From: Azospirillum soli
GTDB lineage: Bacteria; Pseudomonadota; Alphaproteobacteria; Azospirillales; Azospirillaceae
Reading direction: 5' to 3'
DNA: 64,000 nucleotides
Assembly (NCBI RefSeq): GCF_017876165.1
Contig: NZ_JAGINQ010000003.1
Coordinates: 248,001 to 312,000 of the forward strand
A model generated the notes under the pieces. The model made no database searches. It saw nothing but the letters and a program-made list of their open reading frames with translations, and was not told the origin of the DNA. Shown here piece after piece: positions 36,187-45,978 of this stretch. The number at the start of each line of letters is the position of its first letter. The stretch's first letter is position 1. A program made the position numbers and the translations under genes.

Positions 36187-37116
36187 TCAGCGCATCGCTT
36201 TCCCGGAAACGTTGCCGTCGGCCGCCGCGACACGCGTTCCGGCGGCGCGCAAAACCGGCTGGCAGGCGGCCGGCATGCTGACGTAGCGCGGCTGCGGCTT
36301 CCCGTTGTGCCTCTCGACCACCGGGTAGACCGAGTCGAGCCACGACTCCAGCTCGCTGCCGCAGCCGTCGCCGTCCGGCAGATCGCGCTGGTCCTCGCAT
36401 TGCGGGCTGTTGGCGGGGCAGCTCAGGCGGACGTGCATGTGCCCGTCATGGCCGTGCCAGGGACGCAGCTTGCGCAGGAAATCGCGGTTCGGCCAGTCGT
36501 GCCGGCACATGGCGAGCTTGATGGCCGGGTTGATGAAGATGCGGGCCACGCGCGGGTCGCTGGCGGCGATGCGGATCATCTGCGCCTGTTTCTCGGACCA
36601 GTCGGCGGTCACGCGCACCCGGCCGTAGTCCACATACTTGACCTCTTCCAGGCTCTCGCGCCCGTGACGTCCCGTCGGAGGCAGGTCCAGGCGCAGCCAC
36701 ACGTCGGCGTCCAGCCCGGACTGGTGGCTGGCGTGGCCGAAACTCATCGGCCCGCCGCGCGCCTGCCCCATGTCGCCGATCAGCGCGGTGCCGAGCCCGG
36801 CGGCGGCGACCTTGCGCCCGAAATCCTTCAGGTAATCGACCAGTTCCGGATGGCCGTAGTAGCGCTGGCGCGACATCCGGATGACCTGATAACCGACGCC
36901 TTCGCCGGCCAGCGGCCGCGCGCCGGTGACGCAGCCGGCGGCGTAACCGCCGATGGACTCCGCCGGACCGATGGACGGGCCGCTCACCTGGCTCCAGGGA
37001 ATGGAATTGGGGGCGGGGGGTGCCGGCTTCTTCTTCCGGGGCTGGGCGTCGGCGTCTCCCGCCAGACCAGCGACGACCGCACCCGCCACCAGCATCCCGA
37101 CCACCAAGCGCCGCAT
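36187..37116 (-). CDS. mepA: Penicillin-insensitive murein endopeptidase MepA
   Basis: A periplasmic zinc peptidase of the LAS/M74 family cutting D-Ala-meso-DAP crosslinks. It has a signal peptide (MRRLVVGMLVAGAVVAGLAG, cleavage near ADAQP). Zinc-binding residues lie in MSFGHASHQSGLDADVWL and HGHDGHMHVRL. Six cysteines likely form disulfides (for example CPANSPQCED). The ATG at 37116 follows GGGGGGAT and is preferred over the one four codons upstream. Length about 309 residues. Confidence 0.93.
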   Translation of the reverse strand: MRRLVVGMLVAGAVVAGLAGDADAQPRKKKPAPPAPNSIPWSQVSGPSIGPAESIGGYAAGCVTGARPLAGEGVGYQVIRMSRQRYYGHPELVDYLKDFGRKVAAAGLGTALIGDMGQARGGPMSFGHASHQSGLDADVWLRLDLPPTGRHGRESLEEVKYVDYGRVRVTADWSEKQAQMIRIAASDPRVARIFINPAIKLAMCRHDWPNRDFLRKLRPWHGHDGHMHVRLSCPANSPQCEDQRDLPDGDGCGSELESWLDSVYPVVERHNGKPQPRYVSMPAACQPVLRAAGTRVAAADGNVSGKAMR

Positions 37117-37207
37117 CGATCCCCCCATCGCGACTGATGGAATCGAGTAAAGCGAATGATGATTAACGAAAAGTGAGGCTTACGCTGATGTCACACGGTC
37201 TTCCGCG

Positions 37208-38047
37208 TTAACCCTCCGCCCGCACCGGCCCGGCTTCGGAGAGCTTTTCCTTCAGGAAGTCGCCGATCACCTCGGTCAGAAGCGCCTCCCGCTCCCGATG
37301 CGGCACATGCCCGGTTTCCGGGAGGATGTGCGCGGTCCCGCGTCCCGCGGCGATGCGCCGGGGATGCTCGTGGGAGCCGTACTCGTCCCATTCGCCATGG
37401 ATGGCGAGCACCGGGCAACGCACCGCCGCCGCAGGCTTGTCCAGAGTCCAATCCGCGAATTCCGGCGCCAGCCACTTGTTGATCCAGGAGTCCACGACCC
37501 ATCGGGCCTTGTCGCCGTGGTATCGCGCCAGCTTCGCCAGATTGGCGGGATCCTGGAAATCGCGCTGCGCGTCGCGAATCCCCGCCAGCGTCTTGTCCTC
37601 GACGAAGGCCTGGGCGGCGATCGTCACCAGCGCGCGGCACTCCGTCTGGAACCGCGCGGCGGTTTCGACGGCCATGCCGCCGCCGACGCTGTGCCCGCAG
37701 GCCACGAAGTCGGCGGTGCCGAGCCGCTCGCACAACAGCGGGACGATGCGCTCCGCCTCCAGGCGGATGAAGTCGAACTCCAGCCGCCCCGGATGCGGAT
37801 CGGAGCGCCCGAAGCCGAGCCGGTCGTAGGCCAGGACGCGCCGCACCGTCGCCGCGGCCAGCCGCCGGGGGAAACCGCGCCACAGATCGACGCAGCCGAG
37901 GGAATCGTGAAACAGCATAATCGGCGCGGCGTGACGGGCCTCGGGAGCGTCCGGCGTCCAGATCTTCGCGAAGAGGCGCCCCTCCGCGGTCTCGATCCAT
38001 CCTTCGGTCTCTTCAAGCGCCGCAAGCGGCGTTTCGGGCATCGACAT
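37208..38047 (-). CDS. Alpha/beta hydrolase
   Basis: A 279-residue alpha/beta-fold hydrolase. The oxyanion strand is IMLFHDSLGCVDLWRGFP. The nucleophile elbow is FVACGHSVGGGMAVETA (Ser in G-H-S-V-G), the acid is in LAIHGEWDEYGS, and the histidine is in LPETGHVPHRER. This layout matches small esterase/haloperoxidase-like or MhpC-like enzymes. The natural substrate is unknown. Monocistronic between mepA and the export permease gene, with a short ribosome site GGAACG. Confidence 0.88.
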   Translation of the reverse strand: MSMPETPLAALEETEGWIETAEGRLFAKIWTPDAPEARHAAPIMLFHDSLGCVDLWRGFPRRLAAATVRRVLAYDRLGFGRSDPHPGRLEFDFIRLEAERIVPLLCERLGTADFVACGHSVGGGMAVETAARFQTECRALVTIAAQAFVEDKTLAGIRDAQRDFQDPANLAKLARYHGDKARWVVDSWINKWLAPEFADWTLDKPAAAVRCPVLAIHGEWDEYGSHEHPRRIAAGRGTAHILPETGHVPHREREALLTEVIGDFLKEKLSEAGPVRAEG

Positions 38048-38104
38048 GTCGGGAGCGTTCCTGTCCGCAGTTCACGTCACGCCATAATGCGTCCCGGAAA
38101 GCCG

Positions 38105-39238
38105 TCAATCCAGCGTCTGGCGGTAGCGTTTCAGCGCCACCACCGTGACCACCGCCAGGAACACCAGCAGGGCCGCCACCTCGCCCGCGATCTCCGCCGG
38201 GCCGTTGCCCTTCAGCAGGATGCCGCGCACGATCCGCAGGAAATGGGTCAGCGGCAGCAATTCCCCCACCGCCTGCGCCCAGCTGGGCATGCCCCGGAAC
38301 GGGAACATGAAGCCCGACAGCAGCATCGACGGCAAAAAGAAGAAGAAGGACATCTGCATGGCCTGCAACTGGTTCTTGGCCACGGTGGAGAAGGTGAAGC
38401 CCACCGCCAGATTGGCCGCGATGAACAGGATCAGCACGGCGGACAGCAGCGCCAGACTGCCGACGATGGGCACGCCGAACAGCAGCCGCGCCGCCAGAAC
38501 GATGATGACCACCTGCACGTAGCCGATCAGGATGAAGGGCACGATCTTGCCCAGCATCACCTCGAACGGGCGGACCGGCATGGCCAGCAGGTTTTCCATG
38601 GTCCCGCGTTCGCGCTCACGGGTGACGGCCAGCGCGGTCATCATCACCATGGTCATGGTCAGCACCACCCCCATCAGGCCGGGCACGACGTTGTACTGGG
38701 TGATGCCCTCCGGATTGTACCGGCGATGGACGCGCAGCTCGATCGGATCGGGGGTGGAGCGCAGGTGCCGCAGCGGCCCGGTCAGTTCCGGGTCGAGCGC
38801 CTGGCGCGCGATGGTGGTCAGCGCCGACAGCGCGTTGCTGGTGGCGGCCGGGTCGGTGGCGTCGGCCTCCACCAGCAGCACCGGCCGCGCCCCACGTTGC
38901 AGGTCGCGGGCGAAGCCGGCCGGGATGGTGACGGCGAACTGCACCTCCCCCTCCGCCAGCAGGCGGTTCAGCTCCGCCTCGCCCAGCGCCGCGCGGGTCA
39001 CGTCGAAATAGCCGGAATTCACCATGGCCGCGACCAGCGTGCGGGAAAAGGCGCTTTCGTCGGCGGTCAGCACGGCAGTCGGCAGCCGCTTGGGGTCGGC
39101 GTTGATGGCGAAACCGAACAGGACCAGTTGCAGGATCGGCACCCCGACCATCATCGCGAAGGTCAGCCGGTCACGCCGCATTTGGATGAATTCCTTCACC
39201 ATCACCGCGACGAAGCGCGCGAAGGAAAAGCGGGTCAT
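38105..39238 (-). CDS. ABC-2 type export permease
   Basis: A 377-residue membrane permease of the YbhS/YhhJ type. One N-terminal helix (FAMMVGVPILQLVLFGFAIN) is followed by a large periplasmic domain (about residues 50-185). Five C-terminal helices then follow, including VVPGLMGVVLTMTMVMMTAL and the signature RERERGTMENLLAMPVRP. It should work with the ATPase at 39844-40764 and the membrane-fusion protein at 40925-41869 to export drugs or other hydrophobic compounds. A plus-strand gene at 39392-39760 separates it from the ATPase gene, so it needs its own promoter or read-through. Confidence 0.92.
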   Translation of the reverse strand: MTRFSFARFVAVMVKEFIQMRRDRLTFAMMVGVPILQLVLFGFAINADPKRLPTAVLTADESAFSRTLVAAMVNSGYFDVTRAALGEAELNRLLAEGEVQFAVTIPAGFARDLQRGARPVLLVEADATDPAATSNALSALTTIARQALDPELTGPLRHLRSTPDPIELRVHRRYNPEGITQYNVVPGLMGVVLTMTMVMMTALAVTRERERGTMENLLAMPVRPFEVMLGKIVPFILIGYVQVVIIVLAARLLFGVPIVGSLALLSAVLILFIAANLAVGFTFSTVAKNQLQAMQMSFFFFLPSMLLSGFMFPFRGMPSWAQAVGELLPLTHFLRIVRGILLKGNGPAEIAGEVAALLVFLAVVTVVALKRYRQTLD

Positions 39239-39326
39239 GGCACCTCCCCTCCAATCTCCAGATATATTATTTCATGCCGGCAATCTTTTATTGCTTACCA
39301 AAGTAATGGAATTGGAAACCGGTCCC

Positions 39327-39356
39327 TTGACAAAAACAAATTGCAATCCGTAGCAT
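39327..39356 (+). promoter_or_regulatory. Sigma-70-type promoter for the small secreted protein gene
   Basis: TTGACA at 39327-39332 and TAGCAT at 39351-39356 with 18 bases between. They lie in an unusually AT-rich leader 36 bases ahead of the GTG start. The -35 is a perfect consensus, rare in this GC-rich genome. Confidence 0.6.
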
Positions 39357-39391
39357 CCGTACGAAATTCGTTTTGTTTTTGGAGATATCCC

Positions 39392-39760
39392 GTGAAGGCC
39401 ATCATCGCCAAGGGTGCCGCCGTCGTTGCCGCCGTTTTCCTGTTCCATGGCGCGGCCCAGGCCGGCCAGCAGGACTTCACCATCGTCAACAAGACCGGCT
39501 ACGCCCTGAAGCACATCTACGTCAGCGAGTCGAAGAACAACAGCTGGGATGAAGACATCCTTGGCCGCGACACCCTGGAGGACGGCGAATACTTCGAGGT
39601 CAGCTTCGACAAGGCCGAGAAGACCTGCAAGTGGGACATGAAGGTCGCCTACGACGACGGCGAGACCGCCGTGTGGGAGAACCTGGACCTCTGCAAGATC
39701 TCCAAGCTGACGCTGAAGTGGAACAAGAACACCGGCGTGACCTCGGCCGGCATCGAGTAA
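39392..39760 (+). CDS. Small secreted protein of unknown function
   Basis: GTG at 39392, with GGAG seven to eight bases upstream, opens a 122-residue product. It has a clear Sec signal peptide (AIIAKGAAVVAAVFLFHGAAQA, cleaved before GQQDF; quoted as the region, residues 3-24). The mature 98 residues look like a beta-sandwich: FTIVNKTGYALKHIYVSES, then SWDEDILGRDTLEDGEYF and TCKWDMKVAYDDGE. One cysteine pair (TCKWD and DLCKI) may form a disulfide. I recall homologues mislabelled in databases as argininosuccinate lyase. That label has no support here. The gene has its own promoter and terminator and lies opposite to the surrounding export genes. Confidence 0.85.
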   Translation: MKAIIAKGAAVVAAVFLFHGAAQAGQQDFTIVNKTGYALKHIYVSESKNNSWDEDILGRDTLEDGEYFEVSFDKAEKTCKWDMKVAYDDGETAVWENLDLCKISKLTLKWNKNTGVTSAGIE

Positions 39761-39785
39761 CGCCGCCTCGGGCGACATTGAACGG

Positions 39786-39816
39786 CCCCCGTTCCGGCGA
39801 CGGAGCGGGGGTTTTT
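39786..39816 (+). terminator. Rho-independent terminator
   Basis: An 11-bp stem (39786-39796 with 39801-39811, CCCCCGTTCCG/CGGAGCGGGGG) around GCGA is followed by TTTTT on the plus strand, 26 bases past the secreted-protein stop codon. Confidence 0.92.
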
Positions 39817-39843
39817 CATTTGGAAAGGTAATAGCCCCGCCGC

Positions 39844-40764
39844 TCATTGGAAATTGTCCGTGCTGCGGTTCATCAGGTGGATGAAGACGTCCTCCAGCGT
39901 CGGCTCGGTCGCCTCCACGCGCACGCCGGCCTCTGCGGCCCAGGGGCGTAACGCCGCATCCAACGCCGCCCCATCCGGGCCGCTGACGTGCAGCCGCGCA
40001 CCGAAGGCGGCGACCATCTCCACCCCCGGCGCGGCCTGAAGCGCGTCGGCAATCCGCCCCAAATCCGGCCCGCTCACCTCCCGCGTGACAAGGCCCGAGC
40101 GCGCGATCACCGCGTCCACCGGTCCTTGCGTCATCAGCTTGCCGTAGGCGAGGTAGGCGATCGCGTGGCAGCGCTCGGCCTCGTCCATGTAATGGGTGCT
40201 GACCAACACGGTCAGCCCGTCGTGGGCCAGATGGTGGATCTCGTCCCAGAATTCGCGCCGGGCCTTGGGGTCCACGCCGGCCGTCGGCTCGTCGAGCAGC
40301 AGCAGCTTCGGCTCGTGCAGGATGCAGGCGGCCAGGGCGAGGCGCTGCTTCCACCCGCCCGACAGCTCCCCGGCCAGCTGCGCCCGCCGGTTGGCCAGCC
40401 CCAGCCGGTCCAGCGCCCCGGCCACCCGCCGCTTGCGGTCGGGCAGCCCGTACATGCGGGCGACGAAGTCCAGATTCTCGGCGATGCTCAAATCCTCCCA
40501 GAAGCTGAACTTCTGGGTCATGTAGCCGACCTGCCGCTTGATGGCGGCGCTCTCCGTGCGGATGTCGAGGCCGAGGCACCTCCCCTCCCCCGCGTCCGGG
40601 GTCAGCAGCCCGCACAGCATGCGGATGGTCGTCGTCTTCCCGGACCCGTTCGGCCCCAGGAAGCCGTAAATCTGCCCCGCTTCGACCCGGATGGAAAAGT
40701 CGTCCACCACCGTCTTCGCGCCGAACCGCTTGACGAGGCCATGCACATCGATGGCGGGGGTCAT
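39844..40764 (-). CDS. ABC exporter ATP-binding protein
   Basis: A 306-residue ATPase. Walker A is GPNGSGKTTTIRML, the Q-loop is near GYMTQKFSFWED, the signature is LSGGWKQRLALA, Walker B is KLLLLDEPTAGVDP and the switch His is in VLVSTHYMDEAER. The C-terminal 80 residues resemble the regulatory tail of YbhF/CcmA-type exporters. It follows the HlyD-like gene in the same direction, separated by a 160-base repeat-containing gap. Its permease partner is most likely the 38105-39238 gene. Confidence 0.94.
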   Translation of the reverse strand: MTPAIDVHGLVKRFGAKTVVDDFSIRVEAGQIYGFLGPNGSGKTTTIRMLCGLLTPDAGEGRCLGLDIRTESAAIKRQVGYMTQKFSFWEDLSIAENLDFVARMYGLPDRKRRVAGALDRLGLANRRAQLAGELSGGWKQRLALAACILHEPKLLLLDEPTAGVDPKARREFWDEIHHLAHDGLTVLVSTHYMDEAERCHAIAYLAYGKLMTQGPVDAVIARSGLVTREVSGPDLGRIADALQAAPGVEMVAAFGARLHVSGPDGAALDAALRPWAAEAGVRVEATEPTLEDVFIHLMNRSTDNFQ

Positions 40765-40833
40765 GGTTCACTCCCTGATTTGAGCGCCGGCCACGAGCCC
40801 CCTTCCTCCCACGCTTCGCGTGGGCCCCTCCTT

Positions 40834-40888
40834 CCCCCACCTTGCGGCGGGGGCAGGTTCTTCTCCCTCCCCCGCCGCAAGGTGGGGG
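40834..40888. repeat. Perfect 20-bp G/C-rich inverted repeat
   Basis: Arms 40834-40853 and 40869-40888 (CCCCCACCTTGCGGCGGGGG and its reverse complement) around a 15-base loop. A further outer hairpin (CCCACGCTTCGCGTGGG, 40808-40824) sits next to it. It lies between the HlyD-like and ATPase genes of the export operon and may reduce or process the transcript. Confidence 0.88.
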
Positions 40889-40924
40889 AGGGCCGGGGTG
40901 GGGGCCCGTTGCAACCACGCCGGC

Positions 40925-41869
40925 TCATGGCGCCAGCTCCACATCCACCGGCAGCCCCGGATTGAGCACAACATCCCCCTCCGGCCGCGCCTCCACCCGG
41001 AACACCAGCTTTTCCCGGCTGCCGACGCTGTAGATGACCGGCGGCGTGTATTCGGCGCGCGGCGACACATAGGTGACCCGCGCGGTCAGCCCCGCCGGAC
41101 AGCCGTCGCACCGCACGGTCAGCACCCCGTCCGGCTTGACCCGGTTCATCAACGGTTCCGGCACGAACAGCACCAGCTTCGCGTTCCCCGGCGGCAGCAG
41201 CGACACCACCGGCGACCCGGCCGGAACCCATTCGCCGGGGTTGAACAGCGTGTCCTCGACCAGCGCATCGGCGGGTGCGACCGGTGCCAGCTCGGCAAGA
41301 CGCTTCTCCGCCTGTGCCAGCGCCGCTTCCGCCTGGGTCACGGCGTCCTCGGCCGCGCGCAGCTGGTCGGCGCGCGCCGGCAGGTTCGACACCACCAGCT
41401 GCGCGGTCAGCTCCGCCAGCCGCGCCCGGTCCCGTTCGAACGCGGCGCGCGCCGCGTCCAGCCGGTCGTCCGAACTGACCCGCCGGGCCACCAGCGTCTG
41501 CTGCCGCTCCATCTCCGCCGAGGAGTAGCGCAGCGCTGCCTCGGCCTGCGCCTTCTGCGCGGCGATCACCGCCACCTCCTCCGGCCGCTTGCCCTTCTTC
41601 AGGTCGGCCAGCTGCGCCCGCGCCTGCCCCGCCGCTGCCGCCAGCCGCTCCCGCTCCGCCCGCGCCGAGGTCAGGTCCAGCGCGAACAGAGGCGCCCCCG
41701 CCGCCACCCGGTTTCCCCGCGAAACCGACAGCGCGTCCAGCGTCCCCGCCACGGGTGCCGCGATGCGCAGATACTCCCCCTCCACATAGCCGTGCGCGAT
41801 GGGCGCCGGCCCCGCGCCCAGCCCCAGCGCAACCGCCAGCGCCGCCAGAGTCTCCGACACCCAGCTCAT
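40925..41869 (-). CDS. HlyD/EmrA-family membrane-fusion protein
   Basis: The periplasmic adaptor of the exporter. A short N-terminal hydrophobic anchor (ETLAALAVALGLGAG) is followed by the lipoyl/barrel half-motif RIAAPVAGTLDALSVSRGNR. A long alpha-helical hairpin (about residues 75-190, ERLAAAAGQARAQLADLKKG) and the second lipoyl half ALVEDTLFNPGEWVPAGSPV complete the core. Length 314 residues. Its ATG overlaps the tetR stop by four bases (ATGA), so the two are translationally coupled. Confidence 0.92.
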   Translation of the reverse strand: MSWVSETLAALAVALGLGAGPAPIAHGYVEGEYLRIAAPVAGTLDALSVSRGNRVAAGAPLFALDLTSARAERERLAAAAGQARAQLADLKKGKRPEEVAVIAAQKAQAEAALRYSSAEMERQQTLVARRVSSDDRLDAARAAFERDRARLAELTAQLVVSNLPARADQLRAAEDAVTQAEAALAQAEKRLAELAPVAPADALVEDTLFNPGEWVPAGSPVVSLLPPGNAKLVLFVPEPLMNRVKPDGVLTVRCDGCPAGLTARVTYVSPRAEYTPPVIYSVGSREKLVFRVEARPEGDVVLNPGLPVDVELAP

Positions 41870-42525
41870 GGCCCGTCCTCCTCCGGAGCGAGCGCGCGGC
41901 GCAGATGGTCCAGATGGGTGCGCACCAGCCCCGCCACGTCCAGCGGGCGTCCCTCCACCGCCTCGAAGGCGGAGCGCCATAGGGCGCTCATCAGCATGGG
42001 CGCGATGATCAGGCGCACGGTGGCGTCGATGTCCACCGGCCGGAACTCCCCGCGCCCGATGCCGCGCGCCAGCACGGCGGCCATTACCGCGAAGCCGCGC
42101 CGGATCACCTCGTTGTAGTAGAAGCGCGCGAGGTCCGGGAAGTTGCCGGCCTCCGCAATGATCAGCTTCGGGATCACCGCGGCCCGCGAGCGCAGGATGC
42201 GCCCGGCGATGGCGGTCAGCAGCGCCTCCAGGATCGCGAAGCTCGGCCCCTGCGACTCCGCCAGCATGCGTTCGGCCAGTTCCAGATTCGGCACGATGGC
42301 GGCGCGGACCACCGCCTTGAACAGCTCCTCCTTGTTCGGGAAGTAGAGATAGAGCGTGCCCTTGCTGACCCCGGCGCGCGATGCCACGTCGTCCAGCCGC
42401 GCCGCCGCGAAACCACGCTCGGCGAAGACTTCCAGCGCGGCTTCCACAATTTCCTGCGGCCGGGCCTCCTTGCGGCGGCGCCAACGCGGAGTGGCAGGGT
42501 CCTTGGCGGACTCATCGACGGCCAT
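41866..42525 (-). CDS. TetR/AcrR-family repressor of the export operon
   Basis: A 219-residue TetR-family regulator. The N-terminal helix-turn-helix is IVEAALEVFAERGFAAARLD followed by VASRAGVSKGTLYLYFPNKE, which carries the family signature. The C-terminal ligand-binding domain is all-helical. Start ATG at 42525. A perfect palindrome (42557-42578) lies about 30 bases upstream, so autorepression of the tetR-hlyD-ATPase operon is likely, released by a compound the pump exports. Confidence 0.94.
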   Translation of the reverse strand: MAVDESAKDPATPRWRRRKEARPQEIVEAALEVFAERGFAAARLDDVASRAGVSKGTLYLYFPNKEELFKAVVRAAIVPNLELAERMLAESQGPSFAILEALLTAIAGRILRSRAAVIPKLIIAEAGNFPDLARFYYNEVIRRGFAVMAAVLARGIGRGEFRPVDIDATVRLIIAPMLMSALWRSAFEAVEGRPLDVAGLVRTHLDHLRRALAPEEDGP

Positions 42526-42556
42526 GGCCGCCTCCCAAAAAAATCGCCGCTCCAAA

Positions 42557-42578
42557 AATAACTGACTGGTCAGTTATT
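42557..42578. promoter_or_regulatory. Palindromic operator upstream of tetR
   Basis: AATAACTGAC-TG-GTCAGTTATT, perfect 10-base half-sites separated by 2. It contains the TGACNNGTCA core seen in many TetR-family operators. It is positioned 32 bases before the tetR start and is AT-rich in a GC-rich setting. Binding by the adjacent TetR protein is inferred. Confidence 0.8.
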
Positions 42579-42900
42579 AACGCGCCCAGCGCGAAAACAC
42601 CAACGCGCACAAGGGGGACGCGGCGTCCTGCCTCAGCCGAAAGTCATTGTGCAGCGCGATAAATTCTATGCAAAAGGGCTTGCCTTTCCGTGCAATGTTG
42701 CCGACACTTTCGATCATCCGTCGAACGAACCAGCTGTGACGGCGGCCGGACGCGGGCGGATCGGTGGTCAAGAGCGCCGATGACGAACGAGCGCGCACCC
42801 CACCCGGGAGGAAAGGTTCAGGCGCCGCGCCGGGGACCTGCAGACGGGACGCAATCCAGCGTCACGGATCGGTTTCCCGGATGAGCTAGGGGTGTTGAGC
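42579..42900 (+). promoter_or_regulatory. nifA upstream region
   Basis: About 320 bases between the tetR operator and nifA. I find no NifA activator site (TGT-N10-ACA) and no -24/-12 element, which suggests a sigma-70-type nifA promoter. The segment 42640-42720 is AT-richer than its surroundings and includes one ATTGTGCA box (42646-42653), identical to the boxes in the array at 53.9-54.06 kb. Short reading frames on both strands have no ribosome sites. Confidence 0.5.
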
Positions 42901-44778
<1,878 letters not shown>

Positions 44779-44893
44779 TCCTGCAACGTCCGGGACAGTC
44801 TCCCGGCGTTTGTGCTATCACGAACATCCCGGCCCGCACCGTGCGGCGCCGGGATCGCATCGCCCCAATCCCTCGCGCCGGCCTTCGCACGAT

Positions 44894-45781
44894 ATGGAAA
44901 AGCCCCTCGCGCTCCTGTTCGTGGACATCGCCGACAGCACCCAGCTGTACGAGCGCGCCGGCAACGTGAAGGCGGCGGCCCTGACGCAGCGCGTGCTGAA
45001 GCACCTCCGCCTGATCATCGAGACCAACGAGGGCACGGTCATCAAGAGCCTCGGCGACGGCCTGCTCGCCGCCTTTCCGACCGCCGATGATTCCGCCCGC
45101 TCGGCCCTGTTCATGATGGAGCAGCAGGAGGATTACGGCCTGCGGCTGCGCGTCGGCATGCATTTCGGCCCGGTGATCCGGGGCAAGGAAGACCTTTACG
45201 GCGACGCCTGCAACGTCGCCGCCCGCGTGGAGGGCATCGCCCGCGCGGGCGAAATCCTGGCGACCGAGGAGTTCGTGCAGCGACTCTCCCCCGACCTGCA
45301 CCGAAAGGCCAAGCTGCTCAGCAACGTCACCGTGAAGGGCAAGACGGCGCCCGTCCGCGTCCACCAGATCCGCACGGCGGAGGAGGAGGACGCCGTCGAG
45401 GGCACGACCATCGCCCTGGTCGTGTCGGACAAGGCGGATCATCGCGGCCTGCTGACCCTGCGCCTGACCTACCGGGGCACGGTGGTGACGATGAACCGCC
45501 TGCTGCCCCGCGTCACCATCGGCCGGGAGGAAAGCAGCGGCCTGCGCATTCTGTCCCGCCAGACCTCGCGCCAGCACGCGGTGATCGACTTCAGCCGCGA
45601 GAGCTTCATCCTGACCGACCATTCGACCAACGGCAGCTTCATCCGCACCGGCGACTCCCTGCCCGTGGTGCTGCGCCGCGATTCGACCAAGCTGGTCGGC
45701 AGCGGCCTGATCGGCTTCGGCGCCGAACCCCAGGACGCGTCCGAAGACCACGTCGTCACCTTCCACGGCGAGTTGGCCTGA
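44894..45781 (+). CDS. Class III adenylate cyclase fused to an FHA domain
   Basis: A 295-residue soluble protein. The N-terminal cyclase domain starts LALLFVDIADSTQLYERAG with the first metal aspartate (Asp11). VIKSLGDGLLAAFP holds the lysine used for adenine recognition and the second metal aspartate. DLYGDACNVAARVEGIARAG holds the transition-state Asn/Arg pair. All key residues for ATP cyclisation thus appear present. The C-terminal FHA domain (RVTIGREESSGLRILS, SRQHAVIDF, DHSTNGSFIR) binds phosphothreonine peptides. It lies in the nifA-nifB interval, 115 bases after nifA, in the same direction. A weak 6-bp hairpin at 44790-44806 lies between them. Co-transcription with nifA is possible but unproven. 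Confidence 0.92.
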   Translation: MEKPLALLFVDIADSTQLYERAGNVKAAALTQRVLKHLRLIIETNEGTVIKSLGDGLLAAFPTADDSARSALFMMEQQEDYGLRLRVGMHFGPVIRGKEDLYGDACNVAARVEGIARAGEILATEEFVQRLSPDLHRKAKLLSNVTVKGKTAPVRVHQIRTAEEEDAVEGTTIALVVSDKADHRGLLTLRLTYRGTVVTMNRLLPRVTIGREESSGLRILSRQTSRQHAVIDFSRESFILTDHSTNGSFIRTGDSLPVVLRRDSTKLVGSGLIGFGAEPQDASEDHVVTFHGELA

Positions 45782-45789
45782 AGGCCCCT

Positions 45790-45805
45790 TGTCATATCCC
45801 CGACA
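45790..45805 (+). promoter_or_regulatory. NifA upstream activator sequence 1 of nifB
   Basis: TGT-N10-ACA (TGTCATATCCCCGACA), a perfect match to the NifA site, 122 bases before the -24 element and just after the cyclase stop codon. Confidence 0.88.
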
Positions 45806-45838
45806 CGGCCCCGCCATTGTCCGTCCTGTGTCCGCCTT

Positions 45839-45854
45839 TGTCGCAATGCCGACA
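45839..45854 (+). promoter_or_regulatory. NifA upstream activator sequence 2 of nifB
   Basis: TGT-N10-ACA (TGTCGCAATGCCGACA), 73 bases before the -24 element. It lies 49 bases downstream of site 1 (center to center), close to whole helical turns, so both could bind NifA on one DNA face. Confidence 0.9.
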
Positions 45855-45911
45855 TGGCCCACACACCCGACAAAGCGCGCTAACCCATTGATTCGGAACA
45901 ACAAGCGCAAC

Positions 45912-45927
45912 TGGCCCCGAACTTGCT
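45912..45927 (+). promoter_or_regulatory. Sigma-54 (-24/-12) promoter of the nifB operon
   Basis: TGGCCCCGAACTTGCT has GG at 45913-45914 and GC at 45925-45926 with the required 10 bases between. Expected transcription start is near 45938, about 40 bases before the nifB ATG. With the two activator sites upstream this is a typical NifA-dependent promoter. Confidence 0.92.
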
Positions 45928-45978
45928 TTTCCACTCCCGACCGACAGCGCCGGCGGCGCGGCAGGGAAGGAGTGGACG

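Noticed and set aside
37298..39391. Plus-strand frame of about 700 codons ahead of the small secreted protein
   Set aside because: Antisense to the hydrolase and permease genes. The signal peptide, ribosome site and promoter place the real start at 39392.
39392..39760. Argininosuccinate lyase label for the small secreted protein
   Set aside because: The protein has a signal peptide, is about 120 residues and has none of the lyase signatures; the label seen on homologues appears to be an annotation error.
42579..42900. A sigma-54 promoter or NifA autoregulatory site for nifA
   Set aside because: No GG-N10-GC element with a TGGC context and no TGT-N10-ACA was found by reading the region.
44790..44806. 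Terminator between nifA and the cyclase gene
   Set aside because: Only a 6-bp CCGGGA/TCCCGG stem with a poor T-tract; too weak to claim that nifA transcription ends here.
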